From Bolinopsis microptera (Eukaryota > Ctenophora > Tentaculata > Lobata > Bolinopsidae): a stretch of DNA of 64,000 bases. Below are positions 1 through 31,403 of this stretch, piece by piece. Numbering within the stretch: the stretch's first letter is position 1; each line of letters opens with the position of its first letter. Position numbers and translations under genes: made by a program. Where the stretch lies: the NCBI RefSeq assembly GCF_026151205.1, contig NC_087078.1, forward strand, positions 7,456,675-7,520,674, read 5' to 3'. A model generated the notes under the pieces. The model was given only the letters and a program-made list of their open reading frames with translations, made no database searches and was not told the origin of the DNA.

Positions 1-340
1 CCCCGGAAATTTTTTGCGAAACAGGGTGTTTTAGACGACATTTGGCATTAAAGAAATTTGTAGGACAGCAATAAACTGGGATTGAAAAGAATCAAGTACT
101 CACGTAAATTTGGTAACTTCACAACAGCAATCTGCATTCTCCAATCAGAATTTACGACTTACTCAGGCCTCATCGTCTTAAGATTTTTACATTTCCTACG
201 GTCTAGGGGACACTATTGACTATAATTATAGAAGTCTTCTAGAATGTTTGCTTGGATTTAATGACATATATTTACTAATCCACAGTTCAAATCTTTGACT
301 GACTGCAGTCATAAACACAGCCCAGTTACCAGGCGACCAT
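1..340. other. Non-coding, no feature seen
   Basis: AT-rich unique-looking sequence with no coding frame, tandem repeat or transposon end that I can support. Confidence 0.5.
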
Positions 341-545
341 GGGGACTAGGGGGCTTATCTTTTTTCTGGGGTTCGATTTTTTCCGGGGGGGGGGGGGGGG
401 GGGGGGGGGGGCTGCCGCCCCCCTAGCCCCCCCCCCCCCCCCTGGCTACGTGCCTGCATCAGCCGAAGTTGTAACAAATCACAGCTTGGTAACTGGCCGA
501 CTTGCATCCAACCGGATTTGAACCCGGTGTTACCACTACACCACC
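341..545 (-). mobile_element. Degenerate repeat with a tRNA-like (SINE-type) head
   Basis: Read on the minus strand, the stretch from about 545 to 505 resembles a shortened tRNA. A D-arm-like GTGTAGTGGTAAC is followed almost at once by GGTTCAAATCC, a good match to the polymerase III B box. The anticodon arm is missing, so this is not a functional tRNA gene. Downstream on the same strand is a low-complexity body with long C and G runs (about 381-441). A tRNA-derived SINE head is the best reading; no second full copy was found in the window to prove the boundaries. Confidence 0.45.
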
Positions 546-833
546 CACATGACAAAAATGCTCCCCTAGAGAGATATCGGTGAAAAACTGTTTCGATCAC
601 GTGATATGACCATACAATGAAGTTGGTCTAATTTCTCGTTAGGGTTAGGGTTTTAGCACGTGATTCAGTTAGGGATTGGGTTAGAGTTAGGGTTGAGATC
701 AGATTTTTTTTGTTGATAAGACAATTTTACTATTTATCACCAATTCAATTAAAGGGTTAGGGTTTCGAATAGTCATTCAGAGCCACCTAGAGGACGTGTT
801 AAAAAGTCACGCGACAGTCGAGTTTAGAGTGAT
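541..833 (+). repeat. Dispersed repeat family, copy 1
   Basis: Matches the reverse complement of 58227-58419 along most of its length. Shared landmarks are CACATGAC, a GATCACGTGATATGACCATA-like block, TTTCTCGTTAGGGTT, and a tail with GTTTCGAATAG followed by GTCGAGT. This copy carries about 100 extra bases in the middle (around 651-757), including TTAGGG-like words. A shorter relative lies near 60285-60345. The family is unidentified. Confidence 0.7.
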
Positions 834-19636
<18,803 letters not shown>

Positions 19637-20896
19637 TCAAACTCAGAATATCGAATGGGAAATGGGGTCGTCGGGAGGTCACCCGACCGAGAGTTAATTA
19701 AATTATGTGTCTTTAAAATATCCACCAACGTCGTCTGATTTTGTTAACCAACCATTTAATATTGTCAAAATATACTTTATTCCACTTCAGTTTATTTTCG
19801 ATTTGCCATTTTGGGCGGCTAAAGTATTTAATAAAGCCTTGTTAGCAGTTTTTGTGTTTAGATATGATATAATTTTGCTCCCTGTTTTAATGGAAATGAT
19901 GTTTTATATTGAATTAGTTAGTTTTTCATGAGTTTCTGACGTTGAAAATAGATTTATTCGGAATTGATAGTTGCATTGTTGATCAATAAAACAAGTAGTT
20001 TCTTTTTTAATAATTCTGACTCATATCTTGAAATGATTTGGATACAAAACTTATATAACTTTTAAATGTGCTCAACTGGAAAATAGGATAAATCTTTAAC
20101 AACCCCAGAATGTAAAAAAAGTGCTTACAAAAAAGTGTAAAGAAATAAAATCTGGTTTTTAAAAGACAAAAAATTAGTAGAAAAATAAACAACCACTGAA
20201 TACGGTTACAATGATGATGTACAAAAACAGATAAATTGGCTTCAAATATGTAAATTAGAGTCTCCAGAACCTAGTATTATTAGCAGAAATTATAAATAAG
20301 TTAAGTACAACGTTTGTTCAGTTGTTTTCATCTATAATCAATAATATCGACTGTTTGATTATTATAGTGTATAGTGTGCTTTTGTGTTCCGAAAAGCATC
20401 AAAACACAAAAGCAAATCAACTATCAAACAATAAACAGCTCGTATTTTTGGAATGGTACTGGCCGCGTTATAACCATCTAGCTCTGATACATGTACTATT
20501 TATTTTTACGCTAGTCTCAGTCTAGTTTAATTCAAGACGTATATGCTGCACAGGCACTCAATATCCGTGTAGAAATTGTCCTTTGAACTTTAAAGATTCA
20601 GTTAAATCTTTTCAACTCAACAGCTAGAGCAGCCCCAGAAATGAAATCAAGTCCAGCCTGAAATTAAATGTCCTTCAGTCAAGAAGCTTTGATTCTGAGA
20701 ATGCTTTCTCCTGGAATTTAATTTAAATTCTTCTCATACAGTTCAAACTCACTCAGTGAGTGAGTTTGAACTGTATGAGAAGAATTTAAATTAAATTCCA
20801 GGAGAAAGCATTGAAAATAGGTACAGTCGTAAGTATTGGTTGAATAAACAGAAATAGTTTGAACTGAGAGATTTGAGACGGTTTTACTTTTAAGTT
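19637..20896. other. 3' intergenic region between SEC23 and the ammonium transporter
   Basis: The two genes converge tail to tail here. The stretch holds the SEC23 3' UTR (AATAAA near 19985), AT-rich sequence without supported genes, and a perfect palindrome at 20700-20812. Confidence 0.6.
20700..20812. repeat. Perfect 113-bp palindrome
   Basis: Arms 20700-20755 and 20757-20812 (56 bases each) are exact reverse complements with a single central base at 20756. The centre reads CTCACTCAGTGAGTGAG. It lies about 90 bases beyond the stop of the ammonium-transporter gene. Confidence 0.95.
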
Positions 20897-23800
20897 TTAA
20901 CTCACGTCTTCTGTAATTTTATCCACCCTCAGAAGGCTCATAATCCGTAGCGGTAGAAACAAAGCTAGTCCAGCAACCAACGACCACGCTGCAGAATTAA
21001 TTGCAATTAGTTCATAGTTCAATGACTAACTTACTTTAATTGTAGAACTACGCACAACCTTGTATTGTTGTTCATTTCACAGCTTCAATCGAGCAGCGGG
21101 TACGAGCAATTTTAAACTTATTTCGAATACAATTACAATCATGTAGTGACAGTATTAGTGTGTACCACTTAATACTATAAGGATTTAAAATTAATTCGAA
21201 CATAAGTAGTACTAGCACTGAACATAATATTAATTAACGTATTAATTAAATGTAACGTATTAGCGTATTAATTGACGTATTAACGTATCGAACCTGCCAC
21301 GGCGAGGAGGAACAAGAGATTAGCTACAAAAAGTCTCCAGCCCAGACCGTCACACACATAAAATGCTCCACACGGTGTTAAAGCGCCACTGTCAAGTACT
21401 GAAACAGATCAGGCTATTGTTGTGAAAGTAATTTAGATATTTAAATATATTACATTTAGCGATTTAAAATGGAGTGTGGTTGGGGTACGAATCTCCATCA
21501 AAGTGTTTGATCAACTCAATTTGATCTTATCTAATAAACAATCTAAAATAATGCACTATTATGTTGTAGTTGCAATAACCTGCTATCTTGTAGAAAGGGC
21601 GTGTAGTGAAAAATGCAGCTGAAATGATCCCAACCATTCCACCCCCAAGATGTATTGGAGCCACGTCGGTCACATCGTCTATCCCAACTGAAAGTGAAAA
21701 TCCTACTATAAAGCTCCAAACAACTCCAAGATGATTATATTTAAAAGTCTTAAATTAGCTGTAAATTCCCCAAATTCTCTCAACACGTGATACTTATTAA
21801 AGTGACAAAAAAGAAAAGAAACAACTAACATGAACACAGCATCCAAGAGAGAAGGAAATACATGGCTCCACACAGTATACCAGTTACCAGGGCACCTTCT
21901 GTTGTCATGGTAGCGCATCCAGCACTGCTTCCCGCCAAACCTGCAGGTTGTGGGATATTTTAATTTATGTTTGATTTAAAAAAATAATTGCTGTCAAGAA
22001 TCAATTTATAACTTTCTGGGTATCTCCGAACAACGTAGCTATGTCTCTTTGAGTCTTTACAATTCATTAGTTATTACCCACATGTAATGCACTACCACTG
22101 ACCTGTGCAAATACCGTTGACAACGCTGTAAGGTTCCATGTGTTTTTCGTTATACAGAGTCAGTACTGTTACTGCAATAGCACTGGTTGTGGCACAGATT
22201 GTTGTGTTGATCGCGATCTTACCCAACGCGTTAACCCCGTCTCCTGGAAAGCAGAATATTTTCAGACAAATTGAACGGTTTTCTGGCGTTTGCTTTGAAT
22301 GTTTAAGAAGGTAACAATATCTGCTACAAAAGCACCTAGGTGCATGACGGAATTGAGGGACAGAGATGTCATGTATCAATGCATATCGCACAAAGCTGCA
22401 TACCAAGGTGTTCCAAATTCAAGAGCAACAGTTCTTGTCGGCTAATTTTAATATGGACAGGGTAAAACATTTCCTTGTGTTTACAAACCGTCAAAATTTT
22501 GGATGGTTCCCATGTTGAGAGCGTAGAATCCAGCCCACATAAAGAAAGCACCCAGCGCTGCGTAGGTAACATTTTGACGAGGCATCCTTACATTGGACCC
22601 TGATCAGGGTATGAGTTAACATTTCATTGTGTGCCTTGTATTATTGAAAGTGAGAGTTCGCGTCTGCAATATACATATTACAAAAATTCAACGTTTTTAG
22701 TAAAGTATTAGTTACTATTTTAGTATGCCAATAACATCGTTCATTTTTGTAGATTTTTTTATCGTCAAAAAATAAACTAACTCACAGAGAGAATATAAAT
22801 TTGAGAAGATCATATTATTTCCATTCCATTAAAAATTTATACAAATGAACATATGCATGTTTTAAAACTAACTTTCGCCGACGAAGCGACCCTTCCTGGG
22901 CCCAACAACGTACGCTCCTACCAGCGCCATTATCCCTCCGCTCACATGCACAACACACGATCCTGTCATGAGGTAAAATAATTATTAATAATAATATAAA
23001 ATGGACATTGTTAGTAATAATTGATCTGTTAGTAAAATGAAAGAGTGAAAGGGTCATTGTTTATAAGCAAATTGATGAATCTTCTCTCCCCATGCTGTTA
23101 AAATAACTCTTGTAACAAATCCTCGCTTGACCTTTTTCAAACGTTCGCTCTCTAACGTTTCACAAAATAAACCAAAAATTAAGTATATGAATATCCCTTA
23201 CCAGCAAAATCGAGCACTCCGGTATTCATAAGATATCTGGAATGGTAACTAGCCCAACCCTTGTTGCTCCAGGCCCAGTGCATCACAACTGGTGTCACGA
23301 ACAGGGATATGAAGAATGTGACTACAAAGTATGCAACCACGTGAGTTCTCTCGCTCAGAGACCCTAAAATAAAACTTTACATTTGGGATCGTTAAGATTT
23401 CTCGTAAACCAGATTATAGCAATTTCAGACTCCCTCCCCGAACGTCACCTACTTTACCCCATTAGCTATTGTGTAGCAATTACAGTGTGGAGTAAGCTTT
23501 TCTAAATTCACTGAAAATGCCAGAATCTGGTTTACGAAAAAATGTGAATCTTTTTATTTCAAAATAATATCAGAAATAATTTTGTTATCTTTTAAAGACA
23601 TAACCGCTTTATATTGCAACTGAAAATTATCTAAATTATAATCATTACATAAGATAACTTCCATTTTGATATATAACGTAAAACGAACTTCTGAGACAAC
23701 AACAAAACAAACCAGCAACAATAGTCGGCACCAAGTTAAGCACACAGAAGTAGTAAATGAAATGAGCGTAGGTAGCACCGTTGTAGCTGATATCCCCCAC

Positions 23801-24589
23801 TTTGGTGGCGTTGGCAAACATATCTCCTTTAGTGGCGAACCCTCCCCAACCCACAAAGTCATCACCATCCTCACCAAAGCTGAACCCATATCTGAGGAGG
23901 AGAATACGTTAATGTTAGCAGTTTTCTATTTTTCTGCAAAAAGGTAGACAAATGTTTGTAACTCTTCAATGACTTGAATTCTAGATTCTAGAAGCTACTA
24001 ATATTTATTGAGCTGTTTTGCTGGAAATATCCAGGAAAAAAACTAAATTGTAATGGATAAATTGTTGAAATATTGAATACCCGAAATAATCAATACCCGA
24101 GCAAGTAAAAACATATTGCAGATATGCTAGAGTTCCCGATGTTCTTGATAATCATTGCTTTGGTATTCTTCGGGCTAATCGAGCCGATCTCGAGTAGTAA
24201 CATTCCTATCTGCACTAGAAATATCTGCAAACATGTGTAGTTTTTTAATAAGTTTATGAAGTAAATTTGGGGTTCTGGAGAGCAGTGAATTAAATGAATA
24301 AATGTTTATGCTATGTGTTGGACAAGTTATACAAAATGTTCGCTGTGATAATCGGTCACACTTATCAACTCTTATACTTTTAGTAACCTATCAGTAAGTT
24401 GCTTAGTAACCTTGACAGCCCCGTCACCGGGTATGACCTAGTTACCTGGATGGCCCTGACAACAAGCCAGGCAGTAGAGAAGGATGAGGTTAGAGGAGAG
24501 GACTGGTGGACCCATCCTGCCACTTCCTCCCACGTCGTGTTTACCTCCTTGCCGTCCAACACAAGGGTCAGGATCACAGGAGCTGACAT
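20897..24589 (-). CDS. Ammonium transporter, Amt/MEP type (11 exons)
   Basis: Polytopic membrane protein moving ammonium across the membrane. Exons on the minus strand: 24446-24589, 24097-24224, 23713-23891, 23202-23363, 22873-22962, 22489-22599, 22103-22243, 21830-21940, 21590-21687 (lower edge near 21580), 21294-21398 and 20897-20988. They give about 456 residues in continuous phase. Landmarks are TAWLVVRAIQ joined to IFLVQIGMLLLEIGSISPKN, VMHWAWSNKGW, DFAGSCVVHVSGG, VGPRKGRF, LGAFFMWAGFYALNMGT and IDDVTDVAPIHLGGG. Both pore histidines of the family (VVH and PIH) and the conserved tryptophan are present, favouring Amt over the Rh branch. The C-terminal tail after the last membrane segment is short. 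The first exon also yields an antisense open frame that is a shadow. Confidence 0.95.
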
Positions 24590-24624
24590 GGAGCTACACT
24601 TCCCGGGACGACATGGACCTAGTG

Positions 24625-24900
24625 GTTAGTGGTGGTTACTAGTGGTTACTAGTTGTTAGTGGTGGTTACTAGTGGTGGTTACTGGTTACTAGTTGTTAGT
24701 GGTGGTAACTAATGGTTAGTGGTGGTTAGTGAATACTAGTGGTTAGTGGTGGTTAATAGTTGTTAGTGGTGGTTACTAGTGGTCACTAGTGGTTAGTGGT
24801 GGTTACTAGTGGTTAGTGGTGGTTACTAGTGGTTAGTGGTATGGTGGTTACTAGTGGTATGGTGGTTACTAGTCGTATAGTGGTTACTATTGGTGACTGG
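24625..24900 (+). repeat. GGTGGTTACTAGT minisatellite in a head-to-head intergenic region
   Basis: Irregular repeats of GGTTAGTGGTGGTTACTAGT-type units. The array lies in the 743-bp interval between the divergent start codons of the ammonium transporter and the tetraspanin, which must contain both promoters or a shared one. The rest of the interval (24901-25332) shows no recognisable signal. Confidence 0.85.
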
Positions 24901-25332
24901 TTAGTGTGGTTCTTTATCGAGTGTGGTGATTAGTGGGGTTTTACAGTCTTTATAAGTTACGTGAACTTTGCATCATGCAACAAATATCAGTGAATTCATA
25001 ATTTCTTGAGAAGCTTGCACCTTGGCTCTAGATCCAGCAGGTATATAACGGTAACTATAACTATAAGGGAGGGTAACCAATCACAGTTTGTTATCACAAG
25101 TAACACCCAATCACATAACAGGAAAAAGATCACATGTTGGTCCAGGGAGAGGGGCTATTTTAGTAATGAAGTGAAATCACCCGTTAACAAGGCTGCGAAC
25201 ATGTAATGCAGTCTTAATTTGCTAATTATCAATCAACTTTCCTCACGCTAGATTATAGTGTCCATTAATTTATCGAATAGATTGATTAGTTGATTATTTG
25301 TTGACTGTTGAGTTTGTTTTTCTGAGGAAAAT

Positions 25333-27553
25333 ATGGGTTGTGGAACGGCGTTCATGCGACTGATCTTGTTCGTAACAAACATTGTCATAACGGTACAGAT
25401 GTCTTTTTAATTATAATAAAACTCACCACTATTACTGATTATGATCATACATGATTTGAATGGCTGTTAGACAATGAACATAAGTTCATACCGTACATTT
25501 GCACTGTGTTAAACACTTTGTTTCGATTCTCTGCATATCCTTAAAATGTTTAGACAGTTTTTTGGGAGTTCCAAATAGTTTCTGATTATTCTGATTTGCG
25601 ACAAATGATATTGCACTGTTAAAATGTTTCATTACCCCAATGTTAATCAAACAAATCCTCAGATTTTCTCGATTGCTCTAATAGTAGTTGGAGCAGTTTG
25701 TATCTACAAATTACACGAGCTCGAGACGATATTCGACGACAAGTAAGATGATAACTTCACTTGATATCTTAAACAAGCCATATATGAAATAAACAGTTTT
25801 GTTATAATGATACATAAGCACGTTCTACACACGTGATCGTGAGAGCGAACATACGACAGCTACCCGGTAAACATGTAACTGACAGCCTTTTAGAGGCCAC
25901 TAAATAGTGTGGTTATGTTTTTTCTAATATACTGCTTTAACTCTGGGGTAGTTCATCTTGTAATACTTGAACAAACCTCAAAATAAGCACCAATTCTACC
26001 TACGTCCAAATTGGTGTTTACATTTTTGTTGTCTAGAACACAGCTCACTCAGCATGGAAATAATATAAATATGATCTAAAAATTCAATGATTTCAGTGCG
26101 AGATATCTCGGCTTCGGCTCGTTGGCTGTTGGAATGTTGCTGCTAGTCCTAGGGATAACTGGCGTGTGTGGGGCCTGTGTACAAGGAACTAAATCGTGTC
26201 TTATCATGGTAAGATATTATCGGTACTCAAGACAAATGAAATTTTGATTTTGTCACTGTCATTATATATTTGTAACATGTTTCCTTGACGTACCTAAACT
26301 TAGCTCCAATCTAAATCCAGGGACTCCCAGTTGAAACCTGAAACTCCAAAACATTAACAATTTACAATTCAGCACCTGATTCTCCTGGCGTTACTAATAA
26401 TCGGAGAAGCTATTGGTATCGGAATGTTGCTCTACTACTCTGCTGATGATGACCTAGAGAAGGAGATAAGTACTACTGTCCAGGATGCTTTTAAGACTTA
26501 CGGAGGAAATGAGACTAGCAGTGCGGCTATCACGGATGGTATCGACATGTTTCAAGTCAGTATACAGTCTATACAGTATACACGTTATAATGATTATACT
26601 TACTTTCAATGCAAAACTATCAGAGTTAAGGGATGCTGCTGCTGTCAATCTACAGCTAGAGAGCTAAAGTTGTACCGTTCGATCAAATTGATAACTATTA
26701 TAAAAACCTTCAACGTATTAACAGTAAATTTTGAATACTGTCACACCAAGAAAGCAACTTACAAACAGTAAGGTGAGTCACGAACAGTAACTAGAGTTTC
26801 AAAATCTAACCGCCCCAGGAGATACTCCACTGCTGCGGGCAACACACCTACAAGGACTGGGGTAACAGTTCCGTTGCTTTTACCTGGGTCGTCTCTCTCA
26901 ACTACGCCTCTGTGAGTACTAACATTTGTCGTCATTAACTTCAAGACAACCAACAATTCTCATTATATAAGGAGGGCTAACATTTCTCTTTCTATCACAT
27001 CAACACCTTATATTGTTCTGTGAACCATATTTTCTTGTATCACGTATCTCAGCTCGATTAAGTCACCTAACCCACCTCCTAAAACTTGCCATCTAACAAC
27101 TCCTGATGACAAATGTTTCAGTACCTCCCGGACTCTTGCTGTAAAACTTTGGAAACAGGCTGCGGGAAGAAACTGGCCCTCATTAACACTGATGAGGCAG
27201 CGATCAAAGAGAAATTCTACGTTCAGGTGAGGGTGCTGACTTCTCGACACATCCAACTTAAAGATAATTAATAGATAATTAAAGTCAAATTCAGCTGTAA
27301 CGGAATATCCACGACAAAGCCCCGTACTTTATTCATTAAGAGTTTGAAACAGAAAATCGCAGCACTTGGGTTTTTACCTTAAAGCAAAATTTAACTGAAA
27401 ATATTTCAAATATTTCAGGGCTGCGAAGAGGAGATACATGACTACGTAGACAAATGGTCAGGAGTTGTAACCGGGATACTGATAGCTATAGCTGTGCTTC
27501 AAGTTGTGTGCTTCCTGTTTGGAGTGTGCTTATCCTGCTTCAAGAAGGACTGA
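25333..27553 (+). CDS. Tetraspanin (7 exons)
   Basis: Four-pass membrane scaffold protein of 255 residues. Exons: 25333-25392, 25663-25742, 26097-26208, 26373-26555, 26819-26911, 27122-27226 and 27419-27553, all in phase. N-terminal MGCG and membrane segment 1 (LILFVTNIVIT to IALIVVGAVC) come first, then segment 2 (FGSLAVGMLLLVLGITGVCG) and segment 3 (HLILLALLIIGEAIGIGMLL). The large extracellular loop carries the hallmark CCG motif (LHCCGQ), DSCC, a GCG and a late GC, giving disulfide cysteines in family order. Segment 4 follows (VVTGILIAIAVLQVVCFLFG), ending in the short tail SCFKKD. Loop sequons NET and NSS suggest glycosylation. AATAAA motifs lie near 27700 and 27720. The subfamily is not assigned. 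Confidence 0.93.
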
Positions 27554-27785
27554 AAACAGATCATTTGCAATATGAGAGGATGTCTCGTGATTTTAACTTT
27601 GGTAAATTGCACAGGGCACAGGGTTGGAACCATAATCAAACACCGTGAACTGCTTTACTTGGGTCAAGAGTCAAGGTGCTTTAGATATTTCAAAACTGAA
27701 TAAAGCCCAAAAACGAACTGAATAAATTATGACAATGTTAAAATCTTACCACATATAGTAGAGAATTACTGGTGATATATTGTTT

Positions 27786-30700
27786 TACTCCAGTAGCAGG
27801 GAGGAGTTGAGTGTGCACTTCGATGTACAGAGTTTTTTGCTGCCGAATCGGGTTAAATAGGTCATTGGTAACTCAAAAAATCGAGGGCCGCATGTTGTGT
27901 CGCTAGTCCCAACCCTGTGGAGCCACGCCCATATTTCATATCAGGTGCGTATATGGGAAATATGTATCTCAGCTTCTGAAGGTCTTAGAGACTTAAACTT
28001 GAGTTTAAAATGACCGCAATACACATGTTTATATTGGTACTATGAAGGTCATGAAAGCCCAAAATGCTTATTTTTGGAAAAAATTCAGAAAAACCAATTT
28101 TCACTTGGGCGCGAGTAAAAAATCTACACTAGAAATTGAGTGAAAATCGAGTAAGCAGTTCAGTGTCTACAACATTTCTAAACACAGGGTCCTCTGTTAG
28201 GTCATTCTAAATCAGAATTGATAAAGTAAGCAAATTTTATTAGTAGTTTCAACCCTGTGGAGCCACGCCCATATTTCATATTATGTGCGAATATCGGAAA
28301 TTTGTATCTCAGCTTCTGAAGGTCTTAGAGACTCAAAGGTGGGCTTAAAATGACCGCAATGTACATGTTTATATTGGCACTACGAGGGTCATGAAGGCCC
28401 AGAATGCTTATTTTTTGGAAAAATTCAGTAAAACCGATTTTCAAGTTTGCGACACTTGGGCGTGAGTAAAAATCGACGCTTAGAAGTTAAGTGAAATCGA
28501 GTATGAAGTTCAGTGTCTGCAACGTTTCTAAACACAGGATCCTTTGTAAGGTCATTCTGAATCAGAATTGATAAGGTACGCAAATTCTATGAGTAGTTTC
28601 AACCCTAGGGAGCAAAACTCCTAAATTACCCCCAGGCGCAAATATATGACTTTTCTATCTCGGCTTCTGAACGTTGTAGGGGCCTCTCTTTGAGCGCAAA
28701 CTAACTACGATGGCCACATTTATATACCAACTGTAAAGAAACATAGGGTCTATACTCTATAGTGCTTAGTTTTTAAAAACTCATTAAAAACTGTTTTAAC
28801 CTTCATGCATCATAAAATAGTAACATCAAACATGTACTTAATTATGGTATCTCGGGCTAAAAAAGTCTTATAGACATTTCCAGCACAGTAAAACGTTCAA
28901 CATGAACACATTCGGATAACATTTATGGAGCAGCACATACCACCTAACTTTAATTAGGTGGTATGTGAGAGTTAGACTCTCACTTCGTCAACTACAATTC
29001 AAAATAACTTTAATTTTGGTATAACTGCGAAAATACTCAGTTTCAGAAGCTCCTTCCAGCTATCTTAGGCTGCCACCAGCTCCCTCTCTGGGACTCTCTC
29101 CAGTACTGCTTGGCTATTATGGCTAATCAACTTGAATCCAACCTCATGTAGTAGAATCTACTTCTAGTTACCTTCTGCTAAGTCCATGTCAACTCTACCC
29201 AGCTACCACCACCAATATGTTATAATTTTAGATCTTTCTAGCAACCTCTGATATGAGTGCTGTATAACCTCTGCTGCATCCAACAATTTCTAGCTTATTA
29301 AGGAAGAGGAAATTTGCTGTTTCTAGCAACCTCTAAACGCCAGAATAAAATGTTGCTGATGGTTGCTAGACAGGGCAAGAAGTAGCCCACTACCCTAAGC
29401 TAAAGTTGCTAGAAATAGCAGAAGTTGGAGGAACCTTGGTAGTAGCTAAATAGAGGTAGCCGAAGTAGGTGGAGACAGCTGGAATTGGTGGTTTCTGCCA
29501 TCTGGTGGTATAGTAGCTGGATAGAGGAAGAGGTAGCACTCATATCAGAAGTTGCTAGAAAGATCTAAAATTATAACATATTGGTGGTGGTAGCTGGGTA
29601 GAGTTGACATGGACTTAGCAGAAGGTAACTAGAAGTAGATTCTACTACATGAGGTTGGATTCAAGTTGATTAGCCATAATAGCCAAGCAGTACTGGAGAG
29701 AGTCCCAGAGAGGGAGCTGATGGCAGCCTAAGATAGCTGGAAGGAGCTTCTGAAACTGAGTATTTTCGCAGTTATACCAAAATTAAAGTTATTTTGAATT
29801 GTAGTTGACGAAGTGAGAGTCTAACTCTCACATACCACCTAATTAAAGTTAGGTGGTATGTGCTGCTCCATAAATGTTATCCGAATGTGTTCATGTTGAA
29901 CGTTTTACTGTGCTGGAAATGTCTATAAGACTTTTTTAGCCCGAGATACCATAATTAAGCACATGTTTGATGTTACTATTTTATGATGCATGAAGGTTAA
30001 AACAGTTTTTAATGAGTTTTTAAAAACTAAGCACTATAGAGTATAGACCCTATGTTTCTTTACAGTTGGTATATAAACGTGGCCATCGTAGTTAGTTTGC
30101 GCTCAAAGAGAGGCCCCTACAACGTTCAGAAGCCGAGATAGAAAAGTCATATATTTGCGCCTGGGGGTAATTTAGGAGTTTTGCTCCCTAGGGTTGAAAC
30201 TACTCATAGAATTTGCGTACCTTATCAATTCTGATTCAGAATGACCTTACAAAGGATCCTGTGTTTAGAAACGTTGCAGACACTGAACTTCATACTCGAT
30301 TTCACTTAACTTCTAAGCGTCGATTTTTACTCACGCCCAAGTGTCGCAAACTTGAAAATCGGTTTTACTGAATTTTTCCAAAAAATAAGCATTCTGGGCC
30401 TTCATGACCCTCGTAGTGCCAATATAAACATGTACATTGCGGTCATTTTAAGCCCACCTTTGAGTCTCTAAGACCTTCAGAAGCTGAGATACAAATTTCC
30501 GATATTCGCACATAATATGAAATATGGGCGTGGCTCCACAGGGTTGAAACTACTAATAAAATTTGCTTACTTTATCAATTCTGATTAAGAATGACCTAAC
30601 AGAGGACCCTGTGTTTAGAAATGTTGTAGACACTGAACTGCTTACTCGATTTTCACTCAATTTCTAGTGTAGATTTTTACTCGCGCCCAAGTGAAAATTG

Positions 30701-31009
30701 GTTTTTCTGAATTTTTTCCAAAAATAGGCATTTTGGGCTTTCATGACCTTCATAGTACCAATATAAACATGTGTATTGCGGTCATTTTAAACTCAAGTTT
30801 AAGTCTCTAAGACCTTCAGAAGCTGAGATACATATTTCCCATATACGCACCTGATATGAAATATGGGCGTGGCTCCACAGGGTTGGGACTAGCGACACAA
30901 CATGCGGCCCTCGATTTTTTGAGTTACCAATGACCTATTTAACCCGATTCGGCAGCAAAAAACTCTGTACATCGAAGTGCACACTCAACTCCTCCCTGCT
31001 ACTGGAGTA
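27786..31009. repeat. 3.2-kb palindrome (giant inverted repeat)
   Basis: Arms 27786-29263 and 29535-31009, about 1.48 kb each, are near-identical reverse complements around a partly self-similar centre of about 270 bases. Outer ends read TACTCCAGTAGCAGGGAGG and its inverse. Each arm contains tandem units of about 340 bases starting with CAACCCTGTGGAGCCACGCC (27906 and 28248) and a diverged third near 28600. It also has a small hairpin ACATACCACCTAA/TTAGGTGGTATGT. No protein is encoded. No convincing target-site duplication was found, so a foldback transposon is inferred rather than shown. It fills the interval between the tetraspanin and Kelch-like 3' ends. Confidence 0.9.
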
Positions 31010-31403
31010 TTTATACAGATAGTGATAAAATGATTTATTTACCAAATCCATAAATCTAAGATACACACCTATTAATATTAATAACACTCATATTATAAAT
31101 AACAACCCGTTTGTTTGTTGTAACTTATAACCTTATAAAAAGCGTAGAATTTTATTCTAAAAAAACATCGTAGACATCGTTTCTCTTCTCTAATCAGACC
31201 GACCTTAAACTAACACACACATTTTCTCTCACTCATTTCTGGTCAACCCCATTCGTACATACAATTACATACTGTGTGTCACAAAAACGATATTTATTAA
31301 ATAAATCGAGAAATTTAATCGGTTGCATTTAAAGAATAGGAGATATAGTATAGACAAGTAGATTGTAGGGGCTATCTCCTTCGTCGTGAAGCATCAATGG
31401 ATT

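Noticed and set aside
505-545. Functional tRNA gene on the minus strand
   Set aside because: The anticodon arm is missing and the T-stem has a mismatch; kept only as a SINE-type remnant.
600-780. Telomeric TTAGGG tract
   Set aside because: Only a few degenerate copies, inside a dispersed repeat; not a telomere.
24399-25206. Plus-strand frames resembling a two-exon gene (24399-24629, 25006-25206)
   Set aside because: The first is antisense to the verified first exon of the ammonium transporter; the second has no independent support.
27786-31009. Target-site duplication around the giant palindrome
   Set aside because: Flanks share at most TTT, which is not informative.
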